Source: Aquificaceae bacterium
GTDB taxonomy: Bacteria; Aquificota; Aquificia; Aquificales; Aquificaceae
Assembly: GCA_026982025.1 (NCBI GenBank)
Contig: JALSHX010000270.1
Span: 1 to 8,062 of the forward strand
Length of the DNA stretch: 8,062 nt
Reading direction: 5' to 3'
A program made the translations under genes and the position numbers. This document shows positions 1 to 6,824 of this stretch, in pieces. The notes under the pieces were generated by a model that had not been told where the DNA came from, did no database searches, and saw only the letters and a program-made list of their open reading frames with translations. The first letter of the stretch is position 1. The number at the start of each line of letters is the position of its first letter.

Positions 1-1590
1 TGTCCCATCTGCGATAAGGCGGGGGAGTGTGACCTTCAGAACTACGGAGCTATCTACGGACCCCAGAGGCAGGTGGTTCCTGTCTCTGCCCTTGAGAAGG
101 AAAGGTCGGAGCACGACTGGGAAAGCGACTTCCTTGAGTACTACTCTAACAGGTGCGTCGTCTGCTACAGGTGCACGAGAGCCTGCGATGAGGTGGTGGG
201 AGCCCACGCCCTCTATGTTGAGGAGAGGGGTTTTGACTCCAACATAGTGCCCACAGTCCGTCCAATGGACACATCCTCATGCGAGATGTGCGGAATATGC
301 GTTCATGTCTGCCCCGTCGGGGCTATCATCTCCAAGCCCTTCAAGTACTGGTCAAGGAGCTGGCTTCTTGAGAGGGGTCAGACGGTCTGCAACCTATGTC
401 CCGTCGGCTGTGAAATTCAGATTGAGTACGGCGTTGGTGACTGGAGGTCAAAGAGGAAGGTTTACAGGACCAAGCCAACGGATGATCTCAACATCTGTGC
501 AAAGGCTTTCTTTGGCTACGATGCACTGAACGAGGAGCGTCTCCTCAAACCCGTTTCGCAGGGAAGAGAGGAAAGCCCTGGGAATGTTATTACTCTTCTG
601 AAGTCAATGATACTTGAAGAGTCAAACAATGTAGCCTTTGTACTTTCTGGTTATTTGCCCCTTGAAGTTGTTGAGAGCGTGGTCAGCATTGCCGAGAAAA
701 CCTCGTCATACATAACACTACCTCAAACAAGGGATTTCTTTAAACTTGCCGAGTCCGCTGGATGGGATATTGAAAGTATTCCGGAGGACATCGGTAATTA
801 CGATTTTTATGTCATCGTGGGAGACGACCTGACATCAACCGCCCCCGTCCTGAGCTACTACATTAAGGGAAGGGTTTACAGAATCGGTGATGAGGGAGAC
901 AGGGACATAAAGTTTAACCCTCAAGTTATTGAAATCAAGGAACTGGAAAAGCTGGAGGGAAAGGGACTTATAATTACAACGACTCATGCATTTCATGGCG
1001 AAGAGGCTCAGAAGCTGGGAAGAAAACTTCAATCCCTCACTAAAAAGGGTTTAGACCTGCTTCTAATTCCGAGAGAGCCGGGATTGTACGGAATTTACCA
1101 AAGTATAAAAGATTGCTATTCGGACATAGGCCCGGTCCTTGAAGCGGTAAAAAAGGGTGAGATCAATACCCTCGTTCTGTTTGGAGAGGATATTACAGAG
1201 TATTACAACGCCAAAGAGCTTAAAGAGACCCTTTCCAAGCTTTCTAATTTGATAGTTGTCTCTCCTTTTTCTGGTGGTCTCAGCTCTCTTGCCACTATAT
1301 CCATACCCATGCCCCTTTTCGGAGAAACTTCGGGAACATACAGTACAATTTTCGGAACCTCAAAGGGAAGTTCCTTCCTGCCCTGGTCCTTTGACGACGT
1401 ATCGTTCTGGCGGGAGATTGACCGCGCCATTGTTGGTAAGAAGGGAGAAATACCTGTACTTCGCGGAAGCCTTGATTCCCCTGTGAAGCCCGAGGCTCAC
1501 CTCTATGGAGGGAGCTGGATTCTAAAAAGGAGCGAAAATCTCCGAAAGCTTTACGAGAAGAATCAGCCTCAGGGTGTGGGTGCTACTTGA
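1..1590 (+). CDS. nuoG: NuoG-like iron-sulfur subunit of complex I (5'-truncated)
   Basis: The frame is open from base 1, so the N-terminus (the 2Fe-2S ferredoxin domain and the His of the His-Cys3 cluster) lies outside the window; 529 residues are visible. Residues 1-13 hold CPICDKAGECDLQ, the Cys3 part of the N5-type ligand motif of NuoG/Nqo3. Two CxxCxxCxxxC motifs follow (C52/55/58/62 and C94/97/100/104), then C130/C133/C137 and C166 with the sequence ICAKAFFGYDAL, an N7-type cluster at the entry of the molybdopterin-oxidoreductase fold. The rest, to residue 529, resembles the cofactor-free C-terminal domain of NuoG; GETSGT near residue 441 matches its conserved E-x2-GT stretch. In the family this subunit passes electrons from the NADH/FMN site toward the quinone branch at the cytoplasmic face of the inner membrane. 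The second complete four-Cys motif is more typical of NAD-linked formate dehydrogenase alpha or HoxU-like proteins, so a formate dehydrogenase- or hydrogenase-linked role is the main alternative. The 3' end overlaps the opposing transporter gene. Confidence 0.8.
   Translation, partial: CPICDKAGECDLQNYGAIYGPQRQVVPVSALEKERSEHDWESDFLEYYSNRCVVCYRCTRACDEVVGAHALYVEERGFDSNIVPTVRPMDTSSCEMCGICVHVCPVGAIISKPFKYWSRSWLLERGQTVCNLCPVGCEIQIEYGVGDWRSKRKVYRTKPTDDLNICAKAFFGYDALNEERLLKPVSQGREESPGNVITLLKSMILEESNNVAFVLSGYLPLEVVESVVSIAEKTSSYITLPQTRDFFKLAESAGWDIESIPEDIGNYDFYVIVGDDLTSTAPVLSYYIKGRVYRIGDEGDRDIKFNPQVIEIKELEKLEGKGLIITTTHAFHGEEAQKLGRKLQSLTKKGLDLLLIPREPGLYGIYQSIKDCYSDIGPVLEAVKKGEINTLVLFGEDITEYYNAKELKETLSKLSNLIVVSPFSGGLSSLATISIPMPLFGETSGTYSTIFGTSKGSSFLPWSFDDVSFWREIDRAIVGKKGEIPVLRGSLDSPVKPEAHLYGGSWILKRSENLRKLYEKNQPQGVGAT
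1524..1543 (-). terminator. Weak candidate intrinsic terminator for the AEC transporter gene
   Basis: Read on the minus strand, GGAG, a 7-base loop and CTCC are followed immediately by five T residues, 26 bases beyond the transporter stop codon. It lies inside the coding sequence of the opposing NuoG-like gene. The stem is only 4 bp, so it would be weak, especially in a thermophile; its position and T tract are the only support. Confidence 0.22.
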
Positions 1591-2462
1591 TTAAAGACCC
1601 CCATAATTAGGGTAGTCGTAAAGAAGCTGAGAATTATTCCGAGGGCTATTGAAGAAACTGCAATTTTGTGGTCAAGGTTGTACTTCAGAGCGAGCACTCC
1701 TGCCATGACCATCGGAGGCATTGAGGTTTGAAGGAGGGCAACCCTGAAGGGTTCTCCCCATAGACCCGTTGCAAAGAGGAGCCCTCCTGTAAGAAGAGGT
1801 ACAATAACCATCTTTATTGAGACAACAATAGCGCTAATTAAAAAAGCTCTTCGCAGGTCGTCAAAGGAAAACCTCAATCCCATGGCAAAGAGCACAGTCG
1901 GGATCAAAGAAGAACCCGATATGTCAAGAAACTTTTCCAGCCACTGGGGAAAGGATTGATCCTTCAGGACGAATCCTGCAACGAGGGCTATAAGGGGAGG
2001 GAAGGTCAGGACCTCCTTCAGCTCTATTTTGCCCACTGCAAGAATGAATCCCACGGTGATGACCATGAGAAAAGAGCCCAGCTGATCGTATAGAACTGCG
2101 TATATGAAGTTCTGTTCTCCAAAGTAAGCAAGTGCGTACGGGTATCCCAGAAAAGCTGTGTTTCCGAAGGAGGAAACGAGAATGAATGACCTCGCGGAAG
2201 AAGGACTGAGCCCGATTGCCCTGGCAACAACCCACGAAATTGCAATTCCAAGTATTATTGAGCTCCATGCTGTCAATACGACACCTGCAGATTTTCCTCC
2301 GAGAGTCATGTCCCTTGCAAGGTCAAAGGTTATGGCGGGAAGGGCAAAGTAAATTACAAAGTTGACAAAAACATTTGAATCGTTTTCCTTCATTATTTTG
2401 AAAACCTTAAACAGGTAGGCAGTGAAGAATATAATCGGAATGAAGAGAATTTTATCTATCAC
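1569..2462 (-). CDS. AEC-family (auxin efflux carrier-like) membrane transporter
   Basis: This 297-residue protein is almost entirely hydrophobic and can be drawn with about ten membrane segments (roughly residues 3-21, 31-50, 60-83, 92-113, 118-143, 152-166, 183-196, 204-232, 238-258 and 266-288). Family signatures are the N-x3-FLGYP stretch at residues 101-107, the charged loop near 196-206 after the SLIPTVLFAMGL segment, and TSMPPMVMAGVLALKYNLD at 246-264 in the second half. The family carries organic anions, amino acids or related solutes across the inner membrane; the substrate cannot be read from the sequence. Length is normal for the family. The start is a GTG preceded by an in-frame TGA only seven codons upstream; no Shine-Dalgarno is seen. 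The gene stands alone: it converges on the NuoG-like gene (22-bp overlap of the ends) and diverges from moxR. Confidence 0.85.
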   Translation of the reverse strand: MIDKILFIPIIFFTAYLFKVFKIMKENDSNVFVNFVIYFALPAITFDLARDMTLGGKSAGVVLTAWSSIILGIAISWVVARAIGLSPSSARSFILVSSFGNTAFLGYPYALAYFGEQNFIYAVLYDQLGSFLMVITVGFILAVGKIELKEVLTFPPLIALVAGFVLKDQSFPQWLEKFLDISGSSLIPTVLFAMGLRFSFDDLRRAFLISAIVVSIKMVIVPLLTGGLLFATGLWGEPFRVALLQTSMPPMVMAGVLALKYNLDHKIAVSSIALGIILSFFTTTLIMGVFNQVAPTP

Positions 2463-2471
2463 CGACGATTT

Positions 2472-2480
2472 AGTATATCA
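2472..2480 (-). promoter_or_regulatory. Candidate extended -10 element for the AEC transporter gene
   Basis: In the 29-bp gap between the divergent starts, the minus strand reads TGATATACT, a TG-n plus TATACT match to an extended -10 element (5 of 6 to TATAAT). It ends 9 bases before the GTG start, so transcription would begin at or within a couple of bases of the start codon and give a leaderless or near-leaderless mRNA. No good -35 is visible at 17-18 bp. On the plus strand the same bases give only weak matches (TATATC at 2474-2479) for moxR. This is inference from consensus alone. Confidence 0.35.
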
Positions 2481-2491
2481 TTAGCACAGTT

Positions 2492-3397
2492 ATGGACATA
2501 AAGGCTGTTGTAGAGGAGGTTTCAAAGATAGTTAGGGGGAAGGACGAGGTTATATTGAGGAGTCTGACATGTCTGCTGGCGGAGGGTCACCTTCTTATAG
2601 AGGATGTTCCCGGAGTCGGAAAGACCACCCTTGCCCTTTCTCTTGCTAAGGCACTTGACCTGTCCTTTTCAAGAGTCCAGTTCACAAGTGATCTGATGCC
2701 TTCGGATATAACGGGAACATCGGTTTACGACCAGTCAAAAAGGGAGTTTGTATTTAAGCCCGGACCCATATTTAACAACGTGGTACTTGCGGATGAGATA
2801 AACAGGGCAACCCCAAAGACCCAGAGCGCCCTCCTTGAGGCAATGGCCGAGAGACAGGTTAGTGTGGACGGGAAAACTTACAATTTACCGAGACCCTTTT
2901 TCGTGATAGCAACCCAGAATCCGGTTGAACACTACGGAACCTATCCTCTCCCCGAGTCTCAGCTTGACAGATTCATGATGAGGATATCGGTAGGCTACCC
3001 GGACAAAGAGGTTGAAATGGAAATAATCATGGGCTCCGACCCACTTGAAGAGATTAAAACGGTAAAACCTGCGGTCTCCAGCGACCAATTGATCCAGAGT
3101 ATTGAACAGACGAAGAAGGTTTTTGTCTCACCCGAAGTTGGAGAATTCATACACAGCATTGTTTCCGCAACGAGAAACCATCCTTCGGTTATACTCGGTG
3201 TAAGTACCAGGGGAGCAATCCACCTCACAAGGACTTCAAGAGCCCTCGCTTTTATAAGGGGCAGGGACTTCGTTGTACCGGAAGATGTTATTGACCTCGC
3301 TCCCCTTGTTTTGAGCCACAGAATGCTTTTAAGGGATGGTTCCGACAAGGAGGAGTTAATACGGGAGATTATCAGAAAAGTAGAGGTTCCGAGGTAA
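2492..3397 (+). CDS. MoxR-family AAA+ ATPase
   Basis: This 301-residue protein contains one AAA+ module of the MoxR group. Residues 38-45 carry the Walker A (DVPGVGKT, with the Asp start common in MoxR), 97-102 the Walker B (VVLADE), followed by INRATPKTQSALLEAM, a MoxR hallmark. Sensor 1 is in IATQNP (N143), and QLDRF with R160 is the arginine-finger region. The STRGA stretch and helices after about residue 228 form the lid domain with sensor 2. MoxR proteins are ATP-driven chaperones that help cofactor insertion or maturation of partner proteins, often with VWA-domain proteins. No VWA, DUF58 or TPR gene lies next to it here, which is unusual. ATG was chosen because the MoxR N-terminal helix begins right there; no Shine-Dalgarno is evident. 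The HAD gene begins 13 bases after its stop, suggesting one transcript with the HAD gene and lptD. Confidence 0.92.
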   Translation: MDIKAVVEEVSKIVRGKDEVILRSLTCLLAEGHLLIEDVPGVGKTTLALSLAKALDLSFSRVQFTSDLMPSDITGTSVYDQSKREFVFKPGPIFNNVVLADEINRATPKTQSALLEAMAERQVSVDGKTYNLPRPFFVIATQNPVEHYGTYPLPESQLDRFMMRISVGYPDKEVEMEIIMGSDPLEEIKTVKPAVSSDQLIQSIEQTKKVFVSPEVGEFIHSIVSATRNHPSVILGVSTRGAIHLTRTSRALAFIRGRDFVVPEDVIDLAPLVLSHRMLLRDGSDKEELIREIIRKVEVPR

Positions 3398-3410
3398 AAT
3401 TTCTCATACT

Positions 3411-4202
3411 ATGTTCACCCTTCTCATTGACATGGACGGTGTTCTTACGCGAGATAAGGAGTTCAATCCTCTCCCCCACGCAACTCAATTTATCGGTAAG
3501 CTCAGGGAGCTGAAAATTCCCTTCAGAATAGTCTCAAACAACTCAACGAGGGATCCAAAGCTAATAGTCCACAGGCTGAGAGTTAAGGGTTTTGACATTT
3601 CGGTGGAGGACTTTATCTCTCCCGTTATGGTCCTTCCCGATTACCTGAGGTCTCTCGGCGTCAAGAGAATTTTTCTGATAGGGACAAGGATGCTCAGGAG
3701 CTTTCTTGAGGATCAGGGCTTTGAGCTGAGGGATGATCACAACGTGGATGGGGTTGTGATTGCTCAGGATAAAGAACTTGATTTTATAAAGTTAAAAACC
3801 GCCGTTTCGGCGGTGTTTCTCAACGGAGCAAAGATAATTCCCGTAAACAGAACAAAAATTGTCAAAGACTCGGACAGGCTTTACTTTCCCGGAGCAGGTT
3901 CCGTAGCCGATATGATAGCCCGAGCCTGCGGGTACGAGGAGGAGCTTCCGAACCTCGGAAAACCATCTCCCTCTTTTATAAAAAGAGCTTTAAGAAATCT
4001 TCCCGAGGAGGAGGTTTATCTGATCAGCGACGATATTTACACCGATCTTATGAACGCAGGGGATGCGGGTTTAAAAACGATTTTCATGACCACAGGGAAG
4101 TACGGGGAGGATGAGCTGAAAAAGGCGGGGTTTGAGCCGGACTACACATTTCACAGTCTTGAGGGGCTTGAGAATAAAATATTGGAGTGGTTAAAGGATT
4201 AA
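3411..4202 (+). CDS. NagD-like HAD-superfamily phosphatase (subfamily IIA)
   Basis: This 263-residue protein has the full HAD set: motif I DMDGVLT with nucleophile D7 and acid D9, motif II SNNST at 42-46, motif III Lys in GKPSPSFI (K183), and motif IV ISDDIYTD with D206, D207 and D211. The C2-type cap lies between motifs II and III (VDGVVIAQDKELDFIKL at 111-127; FLNGAKIIPVN at 135-145), which places it with NagD, 4-nitrophenylphosphatase and phosphoglycolate phosphatase-like enzymes. These cytosolic, Mg-dependent enzymes hydrolyse small phosphate monoesters; the substrate is not identifiable. Two departures from NagD are visible: the usual Gly before motif IV Asp is Ser (S205), and the Asp of the TNPD-like segment is replaced (VNRT). 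Length is normal. The start is 13 bases after moxR, and the end overlaps the lptD start by 16 bases, so translational coupling is likely. Confidence 0.88.
   Translation: MFTLLIDMDGVLTRDKEFNPLPHATQFIGKLRELKIPFRIVSNNSTRDPKLIVHRLRVKGFDISVEDFISPVMVLPDYLRSLGVKRIFLIGTRMLRSFLEDQGFELRDDHNVDGVVIAQDKELDFIKLKTAVSAVFLNGAKIIPVNRTKIVKDSDRLYFPGAGSVADMIARACGYEEELPNLGKPSPSFIKRALRNLPEEEVYLISDDIYTDLMNAGDAGLKTIFMTTGKYGEDELKKAGFEPDYTFHSLEGLENKILEWLKD
3794..3814 (-). terminator. Antisense terminator-like hairpin within the HAD gene
   Basis: The bases ACCGCCG TTT CGGCGGT (3798-3814) form a perfect 7-bp GC-rich inverted repeat with a 3-base loop. On the minus strand the stem runs straight into a T tract (3798-3794), the form of an intrinsic terminator, but antisense to the HAD gene. 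On the plus strand the stem is followed by GTTTCTC, which is a poorer terminator. The bases encode K-T-A-V-S-A-V, so chance from Ala/Val codons is a real alternative. Confidence 0.25.
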
Positions 4203-6178
4203 AAATACTGATAATCCTCTGTTCCCTTTCTTTCGGAATTGAGATCTTCTCTGAAAGGCTCTACACGGACCCTTCGGGTAGGATAACCGCGGAGGGGAGC
4301 GTTGAGGCGGAGTACGGAGAATACATAATCAAGGCGGACAGGGTGATCTACAACACCCAAGACCGTTCAATTCGTGCCTTTGGCAATGTATACATAAAAA
4401 AGAAAGACGGAAGTTTTGAGGTTCTGGGAACGGAGGCTCAACTCAACGCGGAGACGGGAAAGGGATACTTTCTTGACGCGGAGGGACGCTTCAGGGAATT
4501 TTACATAACAGCAAAGAGAGTTGACAGGATTGAAGAGGATACCTACTACATTATTGAAGGAGATGTTACAACCTGTCCCCCTGAGAGGAAGGACCTTAAA
4601 ATCTGCTTCTGGAAGGCTGCGATCACCGAAAAGCATGTTTTTTCTTTCAGTAACAGGTTAAAACTCTTCAACATTCCCGTCGCTTACTCTCCCCTCATCC
4701 TTTTCCCCATCGGCGAAAGGAGGTCGGGGCTTCTTCCTCCCATGATAGGTAGCAATACTTACAACACCTTTATTTACAGACAGCCCCTCTTTATTGCAAT
4801 ATCAAGGGACAAAGATGCAACTATAACCTTTGATTACAGGGATGTTCAGGCAAAGGGTTTGTGGCTTGAGTACAGGCAGGCTCTAACGGGAAGAGACATG
4901 CTTTACACGAGATTCAAGTACTATCGGGAGCCGAGCCCTCCCGGAGAGTGGTGGAGGGGAAGGGATCCCGAGACCTTCAGAATTGACCGCTGGAGGCTTG
5001 AGCTCAGAACATCTTTTAAAAACTTAAAATTAGGTTTTGACCTGCCGTCCGATCCTTACTTTTTTGAGGATATTTACTTTGAGCAAAACATAAGGGCAAA
5101 GCCCTTTACCCTCTCTTACATCTCCTATTCATCAATGGACAGGGATTATCTGCTAACCTTTACCGCAAGAGCTTACTACGACCTGACCTCTCCCAACAAC
5201 AGGAGGACCCTCAACATGCTTCCCGAATTTAACTTCTACAGGAGGCCCGCAAAAGTCGGACCCTTTTATGTTAACCTGACCACCGCTTTTACCAACTTTC
5301 TAAGAGAAGAGGGCTTAAAGTCCCAGAGGTTAATCTTCCTCCCCGAGGTAGAGCTTCCCGTCTCACTGTGGGGAAACTATAACTACACGAGGATTAGATT
5401 TATCAATAACTTTTACGTTACGAATCAAAACTTTGAGGACGAACGGGTAAGCTCAATATACCTTGAGAACAGAACCCCCTTTTTTATTAACTACTCGGGG
5501 GAAAAATTCACCTTTCTTAACACTTTTGAAATGGTCTATACCTTCTCTCCCGAGAACTTTGACAATCCACAGTTTGATTCATACGATGTGGTGGTTAAGG
5601 AAAACAATGCTAAGGGTAGGTTAACAAGCACTCTGAGTTATAGAGGAAGGTCCGTTTCAAGCCTCTTTCTTGAGGCCGGATACAACCTTTTAAAGTCCTA
5701 CAGGTTTCCCACCGACAGAACCTTAATTGAAAAGGAGCTTCTCCCGATAAGGTCAATAATTTCCCTCTACCCTGCATCGTGGCTTTCTCTGAGGCATGAC
5801 ACTACTTACGACCTCAATTTGCGAATAAGTGCCTCCAATGTAAGCACCCTTACCCTCAAGGGAGGAAAAAACCTCATATCTCTCAGCTATGCTACCACCA
5901 GAAACAGCAAGGATGAGAGGTTGACGGATCAGTACACCGCCAATTTGGCGGTTGATTTTAAAGGTTTTCTGCTGGGTGCGAGGGGTTCCTACGACACCAT
6001 TTCAAAGAGGCTTATTTATGCAAAGGGATACCTCGGTTACAGAGGACCCTGCTATTTTTTCAGGGTAGATTACAGAAGAACCTTTTATCAGAACCTAAAT
6101 GACTATATTAATGAGATATTTGTGGTCTTCAACATCTTCAACCTGAGGGACTTTAAACTGCCTCTGCGAAGGAGATGA
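4187..6178 (+). CDS. lptD: LPS-assembly protein LptD (OstA/Imp) outer-membrane translocon
   Basis: This 663-residue protein begins with a short Sec signal (KG at 3-4, hydrophobic 5-21) and then an LptA/OstA-like periplasmic domain (about residues 27-125; AEGSVEAEYGEYIIKADRV is typical). Next is the LptD linker: TTCPP at 128-132, IPVAYSPLILFPIGERRSGLLPP at 163-185, and then a long stretch of alternating aromatic/polar beta strands forming the barrel, ending with YRGPCYFFRVDYRR near 619-630. LptD with the lipoprotein LptE inserts LPS into the outer leaflet. Mature cysteines are C130, C140 and C622, a reduced set compared with the four of E. coli, still able to link the N-domain to the barrel. 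It is shorter than E. coli LptD (784 residues). GTG is the only plausible start: an in-frame TAA lies three codons upstream and the signal peptide follows at once. The start lies inside the HAD gene; no Shine-Dalgarno is clear. Confidence 0.92.
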   Translation: MVKGLKILIILCSLSFGIEIFSERLYTDPSGRITAEGSVEAEYGEYIIKADRVIYNTQDRSIRAFGNVYIKKKDGSFEVLGTEAQLNAETGKGYFLDAEGRFREFYITAKRVDRIEEDTYYIIEGDVTTCPPERKDLKICFWKAAITEKHVFSFSNRLKLFNIPVAYSPLILFPIGERRSGLLPPMIGSNTYNTFIYRQPLFIAISRDKDATITFDYRDVQAKGLWLEYRQALTGRDMLYTRFKYYREPSPPGEWWRGRDPETFRIDRWRLELRTSFKNLKLGFDLPSDPYFFEDIYFEQNIRAKPFTLSYISYSSMDRDYLLTFTARAYYDLTSPNNRRTLNMLPEFNFYRRPAKVGPFYVNLTTAFTNFLREEGLKSQRLIFLPEVELPVSLWGNYNYTRIRFINNFYVTNQNFEDERVSSIYLENRTPFFINYSGEKFTFLNTFEMVYTFSPENFDNPQFDSYDVVVKENNAKGRLTSTLSYRGRSVSSLFLEAGYNLLKSYRFPTDRTLIEKELLPIRSIISLYPASWLSLRHDTTYDLNLRISASNVSTLTLKGGKNLISLSYATTRNSKDERLTDQYTANLAVDFKGFLLGARGSYDTISKRLIYAKGYLGYRGPCYFFRVDYRRTFYQNLNDYINEIFVVFNIFNLRDFKLPLRRR

Positions 6179-6824
6179 TTTCCTTGAGCTTTTTTGTCTC
6201 GGCCTCAATGTCTTCGGAGGCAAAGATCCCCGAACCCACAACAAAAATGTCTGCGCCCGCCAGTGCCACATCCCTGATGTTCTCCTCCTTTATTCCTCCG
6301 TCAATTTCAATGAGACAGGACGGGTTTATGCTGTCCCTCATCTTCCTGAGTTCTTTGAGCCTCTCAATGGACCTTTCTATGAAACTCTGTCCGCTGAAGC
6401 CAGGATTTACGGACATTAGAAGAACAAAGTCCGCATGGCGCAGTGCCTCCTCAAGAAGTGAGAGGGAGGTCCCCGGGTTTATGACAACTCCCGCCCTGGC
6501 ACCGAGGTCCTTTATCAGATGGAGGGTCCTGTGGATGTGAGGAACGTTCTCTATGTGAACGCTTATCCAGCTTGCACCCGCCTTCACAAACTCGGGTATG
6601 TACCTGTCGGGGTTGTCTATCATGAGGTGAGCATCTACGGGAACTTTTACCCTCTTCTTTATACAGGACAGGATCTCAGGACCTGCGGTTATGTTTGGCA
6701 CAAAGTGTCCGTCCATCACATCAAAGTGAAGGAGGTCCGCACCTCCCCTGATGGTCGCCTCTATCTGCTCTCCGATGTTCCACCAGTCTCCTGCAAGGAT
6801 TGAAGGTGCAAGGAGCTTTCTCAC
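6153..6824 (-). CDS. rpe: Ribulose-phosphate 3-epimerase
   Basis: This 223-residue TIM-barrel enzyme interconverts D-ribulose 5-phosphate and D-xylulose 5-phosphate in the cytosol, serving the pentose phosphate pathway and, in autotrophs, the Calvin cycle. Family motifs run in order: LAPSIL at 5-10 with S8, HFDVMDGHFVPNIT at 33-46 with metal ligands H33 and D35, DAHLMI at 64-69 with H66, LLMSVNPGFSGQ at 135-146, and EIDGGI at 173-178 with catalytic/metal D175; GSGIF near the end binds phosphate. Length is typical. One oddity is GDWWN at 12-16, where most family members have a single aromatic (SADFA-like). The GTG start has the only strong Shine-Dalgarno in the window and overlaps the stop of the upstream Cys-repeat gene by 4 bases (GTGA), so coupled translation is likely. 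The 3' end overlaps lptD by 26 bases in convergent orientation. Confidence 0.95.
   Translation of the reverse strand: MRKLLAPSILAGDWWNIGEQIEATIRGGADLLHFDVMDGHFVPNITAGPEILSCIKKRVKVPVDAHLMIDNPDRYIPEFVKAGASWISVHIENVPHIHRTLHLIKDLGARAGVVINPGTSLSLLEEALRHADFVLLMSVNPGFSGQSFIERSIERLKELRKMRDSINPSCLIEIDGGIKEENIRDVALAGADIFVVGSGIFASEDIEAETKKLKEIISFAEAV
6162..6195 (+). terminator. Candidate intrinsic terminator at the end of lptD
   Basis: AAGGAG (6169-6174) and TTCCTT (6180-6185) pair across a 5-base loop with one G-T pair. The lower stem can extend through CTC (6162-6164) with GAG (6186-6188) if four bases bulge out. A run of six T follows at 6190-6195. It spans the lptD stop codon and lies within the 3' end of the opposing rpe gene. 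The bulge makes it imperfect; the T tract and position favour a real terminator for the moxR-HAD-lptD unit. Confidence 0.38.

Noticed and set aside
1596..1617. Inverted repeat GACCC/GGGTAGTC just after the NuoG-like stop codon, a possible plus-strand terminator
   Set aside because: The stem holds a mismatch and a wobble, and it is followed by GTAAAG rather than a T tract; it lies in the transporter coding sequence.
1924..2268. Minus-strand open frame of 114 codons inside the transporter gene
   Set aside because: It is an alternate frame of a well-supported AEC gene and looks non-protein-like (many Arg, Ser, His, Cys).
6046..6066. Perfect 6-bp inverted repeat ACCCTG/CAGGGT near the end of lptD
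   Set aside because: The T run lies in the loop, not after the stem, on either strand; the bases encode the conserved GPCYFFRV segment of LptD.
6519..6803. Plus-strand open frame of 94 codons antisense to rpe
   Set aside because: The rpe frame carries all catalytic motifs; the antisense frame has no recognisable feature and no ribosome binding site.
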